A stretch of 64,000 bases of DNA. It comes from Pollenia angustigena. Lineage: Eukaryota; Arthropoda; Insecta; Diptera; Polleniidae. A program made the position numbers and the translations under genes. Positions 32,321 to 44,319 of this stretch are shown one piece after another (position 1 is the first letter of the stretch; each line of letters opens with the position of its first letter). The stretch spans positions 251,375,127 to 251,439,126 of the forward strand of contig OV884056.1 of NCBI GenBank assembly GCA_930367215.1, given 5' to 3'. Under the pieces are notes generated by a model. That model was given only the letters and a program-made list of their open reading frames with translations, searched no databases and had not been told where the DNA came from.

Positions 32321-32458
32321 AGTGTTTGGTGCAAATGGTCTTGTAAAAGAGCAAATCCAAAATATCATAGCTGTTTTGTTAAATCCAACAACAAAAAATA
32401 GAGCTTCCCTTAGATTTCATAAAAAAGCAAAACTGTTTGCACCAAACACTAAACTCCG
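32313..32458. repeat. Small MITE with about 23-bp inverted ends
   Basis: CGGAGTTCAGTGTTTGGTGC then AAA pairs with the complement of GTTTGCACCAAACACTAAAC then TCCG, with one mismatch. Length is 146 bp. It lies beside the hAT transposase relic. Confidence 0.7.
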
Positions 32459-32481
32459 CTTATATTCATTGGACAGTAAAT

Positions 32482-34597
32482 CAGGGTTGTCAGATGTGGC
32501 GATTTCTCGCCAAACGTGGCGATTTTCAAACATGTTTGGCGACCTAATTTTTGATTTGGCGACATGGCGATTTTTTGGCGATTTATAAAATTGTAAACAT
32601 CGCCAACTGGCTATTTTTGATGACCTATGAATTTGTTTTGAAATTCATTAAATTCAATACTTAGAAATAATATTATTTTAATTCTCGTATTTTTATGAAT
32701 GAAATTTCGGGCAATCATATATGTATATGATAGGTATTTGAAAGTATGTTCAAATGGCTGATGAAGTGAAGGAAAATCTTCTAGAAAAGTGTTTTTTATA
32801 TTAAAAATTGCACTTGAAAAAATCAATAAATAGAATTCCTTAAAACACTTATCACCCCTATCGTGAATAACAAGTGGAATTTTTGTTCCCATGAAATTTT
32901 CATTCCCCTCGAAGGGAAAAAAGCAATCGTGAATCTCATGTGAAAAATTTTCCACGCTATCAGTTCCAGTGAGTGTAAAAAAAGAAGAAAGATTAAAAAA
33001 ATTAAAATCAATGAAAATTTGGTTCAAAAATATACAAGTATATATTTTAAAGAAAAGTTAAAATAATAAAGCAAAATATATAGTACTGGAGGGATAGTTT
33101 AATTACAACGTTAGTTTTTTGCACTTTTTAAATTTAATGTAGCAAAATATTTTCCAAAATTCTGCCACCAAGTCAATCAAAAGCTTCACAAATCCGCAGG
33201 CAATGTTTTGCATTTTGTTGAGCAATATATCGGTTTGTGCCTTATTAACTTTATTAACCCTTTATATTCGATTTATAGGAGGAGCTACTTACATACATGT
33301 TCTGTTCCCTAGCAAAAATAAGGTGAGAAAATCTAAGGGAATTGTGAACAAATTACGAGGGAAAAAATTTTTCACGATAATGGGAATTTTTTCCATTTTT
33401 TCACGTTAGTATTCTCCTTTTCTCCTTTGAATTACATTTTTTCATGGGAGTTATTCATGATCGCAAATATGTGAAAAGGGGAAAAATTACGAGGGAAAAA
33501 TTATTCACGATAGGGGTGAATATGTTTTAAGTCTATAAACATTTTCACATTACGTATGTTGTAATTATCACAGATAAAATACGTTGTTGTTAGTGATATT
33601 TTAAAGATTTTTATGAATCCTATCATACCTTTGGACGTTTATGAAACACAATGAAAAAAAATTTGCGTTGGTTAATTGGAAAAATAACGAAATAAGTTTA
33701 GGCAAACATTTTAAAGCTACAAGGATACGGCAGGTACGTACAATTTCAAGAACTTTACCTTAGCTGTCCTGTATATGCGGTAATTACAACTAGTAATGCC
33801 TGTATTGAAACTATGAACTCCACTAAAACTCGCCTTCAAATTAGAATGCAATACGAACTTCTAGACGTGTTATTAGGAGTTATAAGTTATATGAATGGGA
33901 ATAGTACATGTTGCACTTCTTTTGTACTTTCGTTGAATAAATGTAGTACCCTCACAAAGTATTCCAAATAAGAAGATAGCGAGTCTTGCCGGTGAAGCGT
34001 TTAGATCAGTGATAACCAAGCCCCGAACTAAAAAAGCCCCGAACGCACGCACACAAAGATGTTATGTGCTTGTGTGCGGTCGCAGAGACTGATGATAGTC
34101 TGATGTTTTGAAACGAACATAGCTGTAATATACATGTGACTTGCCGACCGTGTCTGTGTGAAAAATACGATTATTGACTGGCTCGCGAGTCTATGGAGTG
34201 GTTATCACTGGTTTAGATATATAATAAAAGTGCAACTATTGTATTTCTAATATTTGTTTAGTACTAACCGCAAAAATTCTTTAATTGTTGCTTTAAGTAG
34301 ACTACTAAAAATTATTTTATAGTAAATATCCTACCTTTTTTGTGTTTACTAGCAATTTTTATTTCGCTGTATATAAAAATTAAACAAAATATATATTATG
34401 GCGACTTTTTTTGAAGTTTTGGCGTATTTTAGCGATACCGAACTAATTTATTTTTTAGGATTTATAAAAAAATATTTTTAATAATTTAAAAAATATGTAT
34501 TTTATTGTCAAAAACTTGTAAACAAAGGCTTTGGCGATTTTGGCGATTTTTGACATTGAATTTGGCGGAAAAGGTCAAAATCAATCTGACAACCCTG
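32482..34597. mobile_element. hAT-like element with CAGGGTTGTCAGAT ends, 2.1 kb
   Basis: CAGGGTTGTCAGAT (left) and the complement of AATCTGACAACCCTG (right) are inverted repeats flanked by perfect 8-bp duplications CAGTAAAT (32474-32481 and 34598-34605). Subterminal regions are dense in TGGCGAT motifs, about eight near the left end and five near the right, likely transposase binding sites. No transposase is readable. A further element (32853-33518) sits inside. Confidence 0.9.
32853..33518. mobile_element. Nested element with CACCCCTATCGTGAATAA ends
   Basis: An 18-bp exact inverted repeat (32853-32870 and 33501-33518) bounds about 666 bp. Inside are repeated GAGGGAAAAA and TTCACG motifs in both orientations, including a partial internal copy (GTTCACAATT / AATTGTGAAC-like). 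Flanks suggest TA or TTA-type duplication but are not decisive. Confidence 0.7.
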
Positions 34598-35547
34598 CAG
34601 TAAATACGAGTTGCGATTTTATTTCAATTATAAATATGTAGGTTTGAAAAACTGGGAAATAGTACCAAATCAGTCACGGGCGTACCAACGTACTTTTAAG
34701 TTTTGAATTGTACCAAAAAAAGTACAATTGTACCAACTTTATCAACCCTACTGTAGATATACACAGAAAAAAATAATTTTCATATTTGAATACGAAAATT
34801 GCATGTGGGCACTTCCAAGATAGTAAACGGGACATTCGCACACGTTTATATTGACAAAACTGTAAAAAACAACCTGATTTTCATTTTTTAAATTAATGAT
34901 TCTTTTAGCTCTCAATTAGCTCTTTCGCTTACTGTCGTGGTTTCCGAGATAATTGCAAAAAACCAGTGATTGTAAACGGGACAAAAAACGGAAGTGGGTT
35001 TTAAGGGGTAACCGTTTAAACAGTGATTTCCGCGAAACCTGACACAATATTTTATTGGGATTAATTTTAAAATGTTGCGTACTAATGTGCCCTAAAAACG
35101 GTTTCGATTTCAAAATAAAATATGAATTACATTTTTTTAAATAAATTGTTAAAGAAATTGTAAACGGGACATTGTAAACGGGGCAATTTTTCCACCATGA
35201 TTTAAAATTTTTTTATGTTGCTATTATAATCCTTTATATAAGAAACTTAATAAAAAATGTTTTTCAGATCATAAATATGCCTTAGATTAGAGTATTGTTG
35301 TTCCAAATGCATATTTTCTAATATACACAAGTATGTGCTAAAAGTTGTAGTTCTTCGTTTACCATTTATCTTTTTTTTTTTTTTTTTTTTTTAATCAATT
35401 AATTTATACGCATATATTAAAAAAATATAAGCAATTCTTAAAATAAATCTTGAAAAGAAAATTTTTTTTTTCCATTTTTTGTGGTTGACGTTTTTTTGGA
35501 AATAGCCATATTTGATAAAAAAAAAATTTTAAATTTGTAGGTATAGC

Positions 35548-36025
35548 TACACAGAAAAAATTATTTTTCCAATTCAAAGAAAAAATTTGTAGAATCAAAC
35601 AATTTTTTGTCTGAAATCGGTCCTATAAACAAATTCGCATATTCAAACAATTTATTTGCATTTTGTTTATTGAAAAAAAACACTGATTTTTTCAAACAAA
35701 TAATTTAACTGAATCAAACAAAAAGTTTACTGAAATTCATAACTAAATTTCAAAATCAAAAAAAAAACAGGGTTTTGCACAAGCAATGATGCGCACACAA
35801 GCAGGCACTGCAGGCAAAAACGGCGACAGACCAACTCGATATGTTTTTCGTCATCATTATATTTTTGTATTTGATGTATTTAAGCAAACAGTTTGAAAAA
35901 ATTGAATACGGGATTTTGGTTTTTTTTTAACCAACTTTGAAACCAACCAAAAATTTATTTTGTTTCTTATAATGTTGTTGTTGTTTCTGTTGTTTAAAAA
36001 GAGTGAAACGTTTTTTTACCTGTTA

Positions 36026-36058
<33 letters not shown>

Positions 36059-36410
36059 AACCTCTTCATCTTTCTTTCTGTTGTACTTTTTTAAAGTGTC
36101 CAAAAATAGACTGTAAGGTTTTTTTGTTGTAGTTCTTATATTTCACATTAGGAAGTGTTGCTTACGATCAAATAAAAAAATTCAAAAAGGCGACAACATT
36201 CAAAAGCGTTAAATATTTCATACAAAATTATGAAAACTTGAAACCAATAACGCGTGTATTATATTTTTTAATGGTTGTCAACATTTTTGTTGGCTAAATA
36301 AAAATCAAACAAAAATTTCAATTGAATCAGTAAAAATATTTGTAGAAATTAAAAAAATTTTCAAACAAGCGTTTGTTTGAAAATAATTCGGCAATAATTT
36401 TTTCTGTGTA
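35548..36410. mobile_element. Inner AT-rich TIR element (TACACAGAAAAAATTATT ends)
   Basis: The inverted ends match for about 18 bases. Interior subterminal sequence is rich in TCAAACAA in one half and TTGTTTGA in the other. Length 863 bp, no coding sequence. Confidence 0.6.
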
Positions 36411-36584
36411 TTGAATTTTTAGTCAACAACCAAGTTTATTGAGTCAATAAAAAAAGTTGTTGCCCAAAATAATTTTTTTCAACAAAATGTTTACGTTATT
36501 TGTTAAAATAAATTGTTAAAAATGTTGAATAAATTAAACAAAATGTTTATCACATCTTTATTTATTTATTATTGATGATGTGCT

Positions 36585-36705
36585 TAATTCCCAATTTTTT
36601 TTCTTTTTAAATAAATACGCTAAAATTTATTATGGGGGGATAAGCTTATTCCTATGTGCATTTCTCTGGTTGCTTAGGCGAGATCATTAGGAAACCTTTT
36701 TCCAA
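36585..36705 (-). repeat. Three-copy repeat with GGCCTAAGCAACCAGTGAAA core, copy 1
   Basis: The complement reads GTTTCCTAATGATCTCGCCT, AAGCAACCAGAGAAATGC, CATAGGAATAAGCTTATCC and AATTGGGAATTAAGCAC. It aligns with copies at 46966-47095 and 62344-62460. No coding frame or TIR of its own. Confidence 0.75.
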
Positions 36706-36971
36706 AGGCATTGGCAAAACTAAATATATTATACAAATAAAACTATAAAGTGAAAGAGACTTTACAAATGGAAAAAGAGTTGTAAAAATACTGTATTTAC
36801 TTCGATTCAAATATTTTTTTAATTTAATATTTAGAAATATTTAATTATTTCATTATTAAATATGTTTTATTGAATGCTATTTTGCAAAGTGTAAATTTGA
36901 TAAATTTTTTCATTGAATCAAACAAAAAGTTTATTGTTAAAAATTTTCTTGAGATATTTTTTTCTGTGTAT

Positions 36972-38020
36972 GCAAAAATAATAATTTCCCAAAATTCTAT
37001 TGAAATATGCAGCAGTTAATTCTTTTAGCAAAATCCTTTAAGAAAGCTTACCTTGTTTATGACTTAAAATTTTATATGCAAAAGATATAAAAAAAGACAT
37101 ATATTACCTTTACATTCAGTTGTATGCTTTATTCGTTTAATATTTTGCCAAATTTTAAATTTCGTATTCAATTTTCTTTTCTCATAATCTGTTTAACAAA
37201 TGACTAATGTAAATGATCTTAAACCTCTCTATGAGAATTTTTCTTTTCCATAACTTTTATAATTGCATGTAAAAACCAATTCACCTTTTAACTAACCCTG
37301 CTAATGGAAATTTTTAAACAAAATAAAAATAAATATTAATCTTCATTGTTATATGAAACTAAGTATGCAGCAAATAAGTAACAAAACTGACAGACAGATG
37401 CAACAAAAAATGTGTTCAGATGAGAGAAAGTTCGACAGTTGTAAATGTCAAATGCATGATGAACTTTTTAAGTTACATCCATAAATATATTTTTCTTTGA
37501 TAGTTACTTAGTCATCGTCATCATTCATACAGTACACGAACGTCAGAAGTAGCCTTCAAATCAATTGAATGAATTCTTGCAACAATATGTTGCATAAACT
37601 TACATACTAATGCTGGGCATTGCATTTTTTTATTTGCTTTACTGCTTAAAGATCATTTACAAAGTTATTAGTTTTTACATTTTTCTAGGGAATTCATAAA
37701 TTTTGCATGATTATAATGAAGCCTTGAAGAAAAAAGATTTAGTTCGAAAAGAAAAAATATACCGATACTTGTAAAATCTTACAACGACTGCAAGTCAATT
37801 GTTTCTACTTAACATAAGAAATAAATGAACATATATATATGAAGATGGTAAGTCAAACAAATCCATTAAGGCAAATAAATAATGTGGCCAACTGTGTTGA
37901 GAGCAATTTTTTTAAGGTACGATAAGATACTGTGGATCCCCGATATCGCCCAAGATGGTTTTAGTAACCCTGCCTTTACACATGCAAGTAATTACTTGCA
38001 AGTAGTGGGGAGGTGCTTTT
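36972..38020. other. AT-rich non-coding
   Basis: No gene recognised. A perfect 16-base palindrome, GCAAGTAATTACTTGC, lies at 37984-37999. Confidence 0.4.
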
Positions 38021-38025
38021 TAACC

Positions 38026-38185
38026 ATGGGAGGTAAGGCCATAATGGCTTTATTGCTCAATTGAATGGGAGATAAAGTCGTAATGGTCTTATTGCCCAAT
38101 CATTGAGAGGTAAGGTCATATGTAAAATTTTGCGAAGTGAGAGATATAGCCATATATTGTTCCCCCAAATGAGAGACAAAGACAT
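38026..38185. repeat. Degenerate tandem repeat, about 32-40-bp units
   Basis: Four or five units begin ATGGGAGGTAAGGCCATAAT, ATGGGAGATAAAGTCGTAAT, TGAGAGGTAAGGTCATA, TGAGAGATATAGCCATA and TGAGAGACAAAGACATA. Related pieces recur near 38632-38750 (GAGAGATAAAGCCAT and, reversed, GGCTTTATCTCTC). Units grow more divergent to the right. Confidence 0.65.
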
Positions 38186-38332
38186 ATTTTTCCAGAATAT
38201 TGTTACGCATGGTGTAAACATTCTGTAAACGTAAAAATCCTTAGTTATCATTGAAAAAATAACAACTAAGAATTAATATTTTAAGTTCCTAATCACATGT
38301 GTGTAATCAGTTACTAGTTATCAATCACACAT

Positions 38333-38562
38333 CCACGCAGAAAATCTTTAGATGCGAAGCCAGATCCAATACTTTACTTTAGTGTTTTCGGGAAAGACAT
38401 TTTTTTATTCTTGTGACGCACGTAGGAAAACTTTATTCAGTGAAGCCACCTGCCGCGTCCTACTGGAGGAAAAAACCCCTCAGCACGGCCGCAGGCCGCC
38501 ACGCAGAAAAACTTTAGTATGCCAAGCCAGATTTCAATACTTAACTTTAGTAAAAGGGAAAA
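38333..38562. repeat. Direct repeat pair, about 62-bp units 166 bp apart
   Basis: CCACGCAGAAAATCTTTAGA at 38333 and CCACGCAGAAAAACTTTAGT at 38499 both continue with AAGCCAGAT, CAATACTT and ACTTTAGT. CCACGCAGAAAA recalls the ends of other AT-rich families in this window. Confidence 0.7.
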
Positions 38563-38599
38563 TCATTACCTCTTAATTATAAAAATAAGAAAACTATTA

Positions 38600-39825
38600 A
38601 TCAATGTTAAATGGAAAAGTTCTTCAAAACTGAAATGAGAGATAAAGCCATTTCCTAATATTACTAATGTGTACTACGGCCATGATGGCTTTGCCTCCCA
38701 TTCGAATAAAAAAAAATAAAAGGCTTTATCTCTCTTTTGAATGGGAAAATATTATGTTTATTTTATAAAATATCTGACTCCGGTATTGCCGTAGTGGCGA
38801 TTTCATAATATTACTAAGAAAATATTTTGATTATCATTTTTTTTTTCAAAATGCTTGAAATGTATGATAAAATTACCATTGAGATTAAATACACAGAAAA
38901 TCCGGTATAAACATAACTCTTATATTTCTAAGTACTAGTAAATTGATACAAAAGTCATCCATGGTAACACTGTTTCTTCATTTGTCATTTTACTTGCAAG
39001 CAAATTCTCTTGCAAGTTGGGCTGCAAGTACGAAAAATGTGATGGCGGTAGTAAAAATGTGTGAGTGTATTGAGTTTTCAGGTAAGGAAGAATTCAATTC
39101 AATATAAAAAAAAATTAAATTAACAATAAGGTCCATTGTCCATACTTCCTTAAAGTAAGCCAAATTGTATAATATAATAATATAATGTACATATATATAG
39201 GCCCCTATTACGGTTCACAACTCAACAAAGTTGAGTTGTAATTTCTTAATTTTTGTATTATGGTTTACAACTTTGCTATATTGCGGTGAACAAAAACAAA
39301 TTACAACTGATAACAACCAGTTGTCTCAACTGAGTGTATTTTTTGGAGTTTCTTCGCAAAATTACCGATCTTAATAAAAAGTTGTGTAATATTAAACAGT
39401 ACGTAATGTCGAAAGTTAGAGTCCTAGTTTACAGGTGAGAAAAATTGTATGTTCTCTTCCCTTCTCACCAGTGAACTCAGATTTTCTGAAAGAACACTTT
39501 CATAGTGTGAACCCAGACCATAAAAAGCCAGTCCTAATCAAAGAAATATTTATATAGCTGGTCTCATTCTTTGCTTCTTAAATGATTGCCCATAATCAAA
39601 CATTGATCAGGTTCAAAGAATGCATTTTTCTTTTTTTCCAACTTTTACAACATTTCTTTATCACACATACTCTCTTATCTCTTTCGTTCTCTTTCCACTA
39701 CTTAGCTTTTTTACTTTTAGCTTTTTAAACCAGGGTTCGCATGTTTTTTTTTCGATTTGAGTCCCCAAGTTAATAAAACTTGTATCCCCAAAATTTTTTA
39801 AGTAGCAATTTACATAAAACATGTA
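38600..39825. other. Non-coding; palindrome at 39218-39238
   Basis: CCCCTATTACGGTTCACAAC then CAACTCAAC-AAA-GTTGAGTTG at 39218-39238 matches the family at 12287-12437. Otherwise nothing is recognised. Confidence 0.45.
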
Positions 39826-40116
39826 TTATCCCTGCGGGAAATTTCTGTGAATTGGCCCAACAGACTGGTCCTGGGAGTTGTGAAAATAGATCAGGTACAA
39901 AAAGAAAGAACTAATGACCAGTGAAAGAAGAACCAATCGTATAACTGGTTTATGAAGATCAAAAAGGTAAAAAAAGTAATGAATTACAGTACAGTCTTCA
40001 CCGGTAGTGTGACACATCTTTTTAGACTTTCTAAAATTTGGCTCTTGAATTTTGTTGTAGGAGTTGTTATATTGAAATAATACTTCATTGTAGTAACTGT
40101 CGCTAAACTCGTCCAT
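39826..40116 (-). CDS. Orphan ORF, 96 aa, one predicted membrane segment (unrecognised)
   Basis: From ATG 40116 the frame begins MDEFSDSYYNEVLFQYNNSY and ends QSVGPIHRNFPQG. An acidic, Tyr-rich N-terminal third is followed by a basic patch (FRKSKK) and then a hydrophobic run at residues 57-78 (PVIRLVLLSLVISSFFLYLI), long enough to span a membrane. Its amino-acid usage is more balanced than that of the low-complexity frames around it. I do not recognise it. It could be a single small membrane protein, the first exon of a longer gene, or chance. No clear splice donor or promoter was found. Confidence 0.22.
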   Translation of the reverse strand: MDEFSDSYYNEVLFQYNNSYNKIQEPNFRKSKKMCHTTGEDCTVIHYFFYLFDLHKPVIRLVLLSLVISSFFLYLIYFHNSQDQSVGPIHRNFPQG

Positions 40117-40149
40117 TGAGAAAGATGTGAGACTGGTCAAATGGTGTCA

Positions 40150-40900
40150 ATTGACCCCCTCCAATGACAACCACATGTAAAAGTGTTAGAACTAAAACCG
40201 GTATCTACCACCAAAGACCTATCACGGGATTACTTTGGTGTCAGTTAACATTTAATTATTCAAATATCAATGTACAACACAAAAAAAATAACGAGGTTCT
40301 GACACAAGATTCTAGCAGAGGAGGTAAAAATAAAATGTTTTATTTTTGGGAGTTAAGTTTTGGGCTTCAGTGTGTTCTGACAGGTGCAGTTAAATTGTAT
40401 AGCCAACATTTTTGTAGAGGTATTTTTCAACGATTTGTTAGAATAGCGCAAAAAATACCGTTATGAAGGGGAGTTAGTGGGTTAATGTGTTCCACAAAAA
40501 TATTTGTCGCAAAATTTTTAACAAAGTTGCTGAACATAACTTTTAACTTATAACGATATGCTGCACAAATAGGCTAAAAGGGTTAACATTTAACCCTAAC
40601 CTTCCCCATCCCCTCTTAAATAAAATTCCGTTGTGATCTTTAAAAACGCGCATATAACTATATTTTGTTTTTGTTATTTTGGAAAAAAAAATATAAATTG
40701 TTGTGCAGTGTAATTTATGCAACGTTTTCAAAATCACTGGGTCTGGATTGCGAACTTTTCGTCTCGTTAATATTTGTCTGTTAATAATCGAAAATATATC
40801 CGACTCTTCTTAACAACTGTTTCAATACTACGAATAGAAGTAATAATAAACAAAAATAAAATTCTTAAATTTTTCTCATTTTTTTCTTTAACAACACCTT
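40150..40900. other. Non-coding
   Basis: Nothing recognised. TGTCGCAAAATTTTTAACAA near 40506 recurs at 61685. Confidence 0.4.
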
Positions 40901-41338
40901 GAGAAAAAACATGTTTAAATATTGTCACCTCCAACAACACTATTTTTAAAGAAAATTTTAAACATATTATGATTGAGTTAAAAATATTATTGCGTACCGA
41001 CAACCATAATATGGTTGAATTAGTCATCCACCAAGAAGCCGCCACAACCACATTATGGTTGCCTCCGAACATGTAATGGTCAAAAATAACTAAAACACGT
41101 TTAACGCTTATAATAGCATGGTTGGTTTTCAACCAGAGCATGTTGCTCTTGGAAAAGAGAAAAATACTACTGTTAATTTTACAACAAGTTATTGTTATAT
41201 TTAACCATAACATGTTTAGAGGCAACCATAAAATGGTTGTGGCTTCTTGATGGAGGACTAATTTAACCATAACACGGTTTTCTTTAAAAATAGTTTTGTT
41301 GGAGATGACAATATTTAAACATAATTTTTCTCTGCGTG
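40901..41338. mobile_element. Palindrome-rich AT element (AACCATAATATGGTT motifs), copy 1
   Basis: The ends are loose inverted repeats: AACATGTTTAAATATTGTCA with CCTCCAACAA on the left, and the complement of TTGTTGGAGATGACAATATT on the right. Inside are repeated AACCATAATATGGTT-like palindromes, variants CAACCATAAAATGGTTGTGG, and the phrases CACCAAGAAGCCGCCACAAC and its complement-like GTGGCTTCTTGATGGAGGAC. Copy 2 is at 60161-60584. No coding frame. Confidence 0.75.
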
Positions 41339-41392
41339 CAAAGAGTTATAAGATATGTACAAATTTCTCATATTCGTCCAAGATAAGGCCCG

Positions 41393-41499
41393 ATTACAAT
41401 GATTGCTTTTTGGTTAGCAACCCCAATTTGGGAATAATCCCCAACTCTGAACACACTGGGGAAAACTAAAAGCAATCGAACAAAAACTTTATTGTAATT
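41393..41499. repeat. Short imperfect palindrome
   Basis: GATTACAATGATTGCTTTT and the complement of AAAAGCAATCGAACAAAAAC then TTTATTGTAATTTT form an imperfect inverted pair over about 107 bp. Possibly a tiny MITE. Confidence 0.35.
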
Positions 41500-42387
41500 T
41501 TACTTTATTTTTCTAGCAAAAAATTTAAACAATTTTGCAAAAAGTGGAGAGAAAACATTTCCCAGAATCGTGCTTGAATGCTGTTTGACAACAACAAAAA
41601 AATGTATAAAAATATTGAAAAACAATGTTGCAGGTTGCGAATGTTTGTTCGATTGTAAGAGTTTGTATGAAATAGTTGCAGTGCTCCTCGAGATGTTGGC
41701 AAAACAAAAAAAAAACGTATATTGATGGCTTGTTTATAGTTGTTATTGCTTTTATTTGAAAACAGAAACAACAACAGCAACAAAAGTAAAATAAGCAATT
41801 TGCATACATGCAGGCCTTCTCCTTAGAAACTTGCCACATTCCTTTGCAACCCACCATCTTAAGGCGACTAACGTCATCATAAACATCATCATCATCATCA
41901 CCATTATCGTCTTCATTTTTAAGCAGGAGTTTCAAGCATTTGCGGATTAATAGTAAAAATAGAAGAATTATTACAAGGGGAAACATTAAAAAAAAAAGTT
42001 TTTTAATGTTAATTATATTTGTACAAGTGAAAAAATAAAAACAGCATAGATTTAATTAGAAAAAATACTTTGCATGTAATATGAAAATAAATGGGCCGAC
42101 AGTTTTGAAAAGGAACTTGGGAGGTGTTTGAGAAGGATGCCATAAGTTTTTAAAAATATTTTAAAAGTGCTTCTGTTATTACTAAAATTCTTTGGCATTA
42201 ATTGGTAGATTACGTGGCATTTCAAAATAAAAAAAATAATCTGGAATAATTTAGTTTTTTTTTTTTTTTTAATATAAACAAAATATTAACACGTAACAAA
42301 CGCATCACAGATGCCTTTAAAACCAACATCTAACTTTATAGGAAATTAATATCCCTACCATTTAACACCAAACAAGGTAAATTCTGA
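41500..42387. other. Non-coding with ATC microsatellite
   Basis: CATCATCATCATCATCACC lies near 41883-41901. No gene or TIR recognised. Confidence 0.4.
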
Positions 42388-42855
42388 AAATCCTGCAGGC
42401 GCGGATTCAGGGGGGGGGGGGGAATAAGGAAATTTCCCCCCCGTAAATTATAAAAATATGTTTTGTTAATTTCGATAATACAAGAATTCCCATAATAATA
42501 TTTTTTTAATGTACAAAATTTTTGTTTTTATTGTTTTTTATGTTTTATTTGTTTTTTTTTTTTATGGAATCTCTAACGAAATTTTCAATAAGTATTTTCT
42601 TATTTTTTTTTTTTATTGAATCTCTAACGATTTTCAATAAGTATCCACATCTTAATCCTAATAGTTATTTATTAGATATTTCCAAAGAAACATTTAGTTT
42701 ACCGTATTCAATTACTTATTATTCTACATTCAATCCCAACAGGTGCCATCTATATTCAAAGAATAAACGTTTGACTTGATAATGCGTGCGGCTAATTTAT
42801 TAAAAAGCCTTAGTATTTGCAATATTTATGTATAAATGTGTTGTATGAATCAAAA

Positions 42856-43872
42856 TTCTATTCGATAATTTTTGACGAAAGCACTGATTTGTCGGGGAAA
42901 AGCCAGATTTCCTTATCTTTTTAATATTTGAACATACAACAAAAAGTTTTTAGGGAAGAATTTATTTGCTTTGTTGTAAACGCATTTGAAGAGGCTTCAA
43001 AAGATATTGATGACGTTGATGTGTCAATTGATGCGAAGGCACTATCATCAATAGTTCTTAAAATTTTGAAAAATTTTGGTCTTGACCTAAAAAATTGTGT
43101 AGGACATGGAACAGATGGGTGTCCTCTGATGTCAGCGGAAAATGGAGCAGTTCAAAATTTCTGGAAAAGCGACAAATGCGAAACAAACTCCTTGCTATTC
43201 CCATAAATCGAACAACTCAATTTCTAAAAGCAATAAAGTGCCATTAATACAAAAAGTTGTATCATTTGTTAAGAAACGACAAAATTTGTTAAATATAATC
43301 ATCCCAAGCGAAAAACAGTTTTAGCAAAGTATTTGGGAGCCAAACACTCTTCATTATGCGTCTTTGCAACAAGTGTACATCATATAGTAGAACCTTGGGA
43401 AAAAATATCTGAGTCGAAAGGAAGTAGTATCTCTACCTTTATATTAAGGAGCTCACTTAGTACTTTAAAATTTATTTGCGGAATATACATATTAAGTGTG
43501 ATACCTATTGTAACACAGCCACTTAGTATCATTTTACAAAAGCAAGATATAGATCTTCAAAAAGGATCAAGCCATATCAAAATTTTTATCATTTGCCTTG
43601 AAGAAAAAAGAAATAAAGCCGAAGAACAATTTAAAGCGATTTTTGAAAAAGTTAAAGTTATTTGCGTTCAAATCGAGGTTCCAATCGAAAAGACAAAATT
43701 TGAACGAAATAATCACTTCCAAAATGTTGAAGATTACTACCGAGTTGTAGGTTACATTCCTCTTATTGAATTTATTTTAGAAGATCTCAAAACATCTTTC
43801 CCAATAGATATCCTAAATGTATTGAACATACCTAAACTTCAACCTCGCTCGTGTTTTCTGATTGATATATAA
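42856..43872 (+). pseudogene. hAT (ZMYM1-like) transposase, N-terminal and middle parts
   Basis: With several stops and frameshifts the strand encodes FYSIIFDESTDLSGKSQIS (first catalytic Asp), ILKNFGLDLKNCVGHGTDGC then PLMSAENGAVQ (second Asp), TPCYSHKSNNSISKSNKVPL, PIVTQPLSIILQKQDIDLQK, EEKRNKAEEQFKAIFEKVKV, FERNNHFQNVEDYYRVVGYI and PLIEFILEDLKTSFP. This order matches the hAT catalytic core (DUF4371-type) found in ZMYM1-like host proteins and transposons. The N-terminal zinc-finger segment is not visible. The breaks make this a dead copy. Confidence 0.85.
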
Positions 43873-44319
43873 CCATTTTTTGGCCTTTCAAAAGAGATAG
43901 CTTCAACTTATATATAGTATTTAGTGACATTAATATGTACTTACGAATGGCATATATCATAATTTCTTAGCAAGCATTTGTTGCGAAATAATTAATCACA
44001 AAGTTTTGATACGCACGCCACAAAACTTAGAAGCAACTTTAAAAGTTGAACGGTGTTTTCCTAGTTATTAGCGAATTTTGCATCATAAGGTATACAAAGT
44101 CTTATTCCTAAAAGAAAGATAAATATAAGAGAACTCTAAAATCACTTATTCGCAGCTTAAAAATGTTGTAATTTTTTGATAAAATCCGTGAACCCTTTGT
44201 GACGCACGCCTTACAACGCACGCTACAGTTTTTAGTACTATATAATAAACACAATTTTATTTATTTTAACAAAACAAATTATATATATAAACTAATTTTG
44301 TGATCATTAATGAATGTAT

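Larger units (their letters stand above)
24188..34750. mobile_element. Probable hAT element split by an R1-type retrotransposon and a second hAT
   Basis: The left end CAGGGATGATAAA (24188) and the complement of the right end TAGGGTTGATAAA (34750) are near-matching inverted repeats with nearby GTACCAA motifs. The flanks are CTATAGAT (24180-24187) and CTGTAGAT (34751-34758), 7 of 8 bases identical, as for a hAT target duplication. After removing the R1 element (24351-30420) and the nested hAT (32482-34597), about 2.35 kb remains. That remainder includes a minus-strand hAT transposase relic at 31730-32320. Joining the two distant ends is inference but is supported by the flanks. Confidence 0.6.
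34760..36970. repeat. AT-rich element with TACACAGAAAAAAATA ends, probably nested pair
   Basis: The left edge (TACACAGAAAAAAATAATTT at 34760) and the complement of the right edge (TACACAGAAAAAAATATC, ending 36970) match. A second pair with TACACAGAAAAAATTATT ends lies inside at 35548-36410. Both share ATCAAACAAAAAGTTTAYTG. The outer left part has repeated TGTAAACGGGACA motifs. No gene is present. Confidence 0.45.

Noticed and set aside
38026..38185. A CRISPR-like array
   Set aside because: Units are directly adjacent, degenerate and without unique spacers, and the genome is eukaryotic.
41505..41986. Two overlapping minus-strand frames of 97 and 153 codons
   Set aside because: They overlap in different frames and read through an ATC microsatellite and poly-T; no domain.
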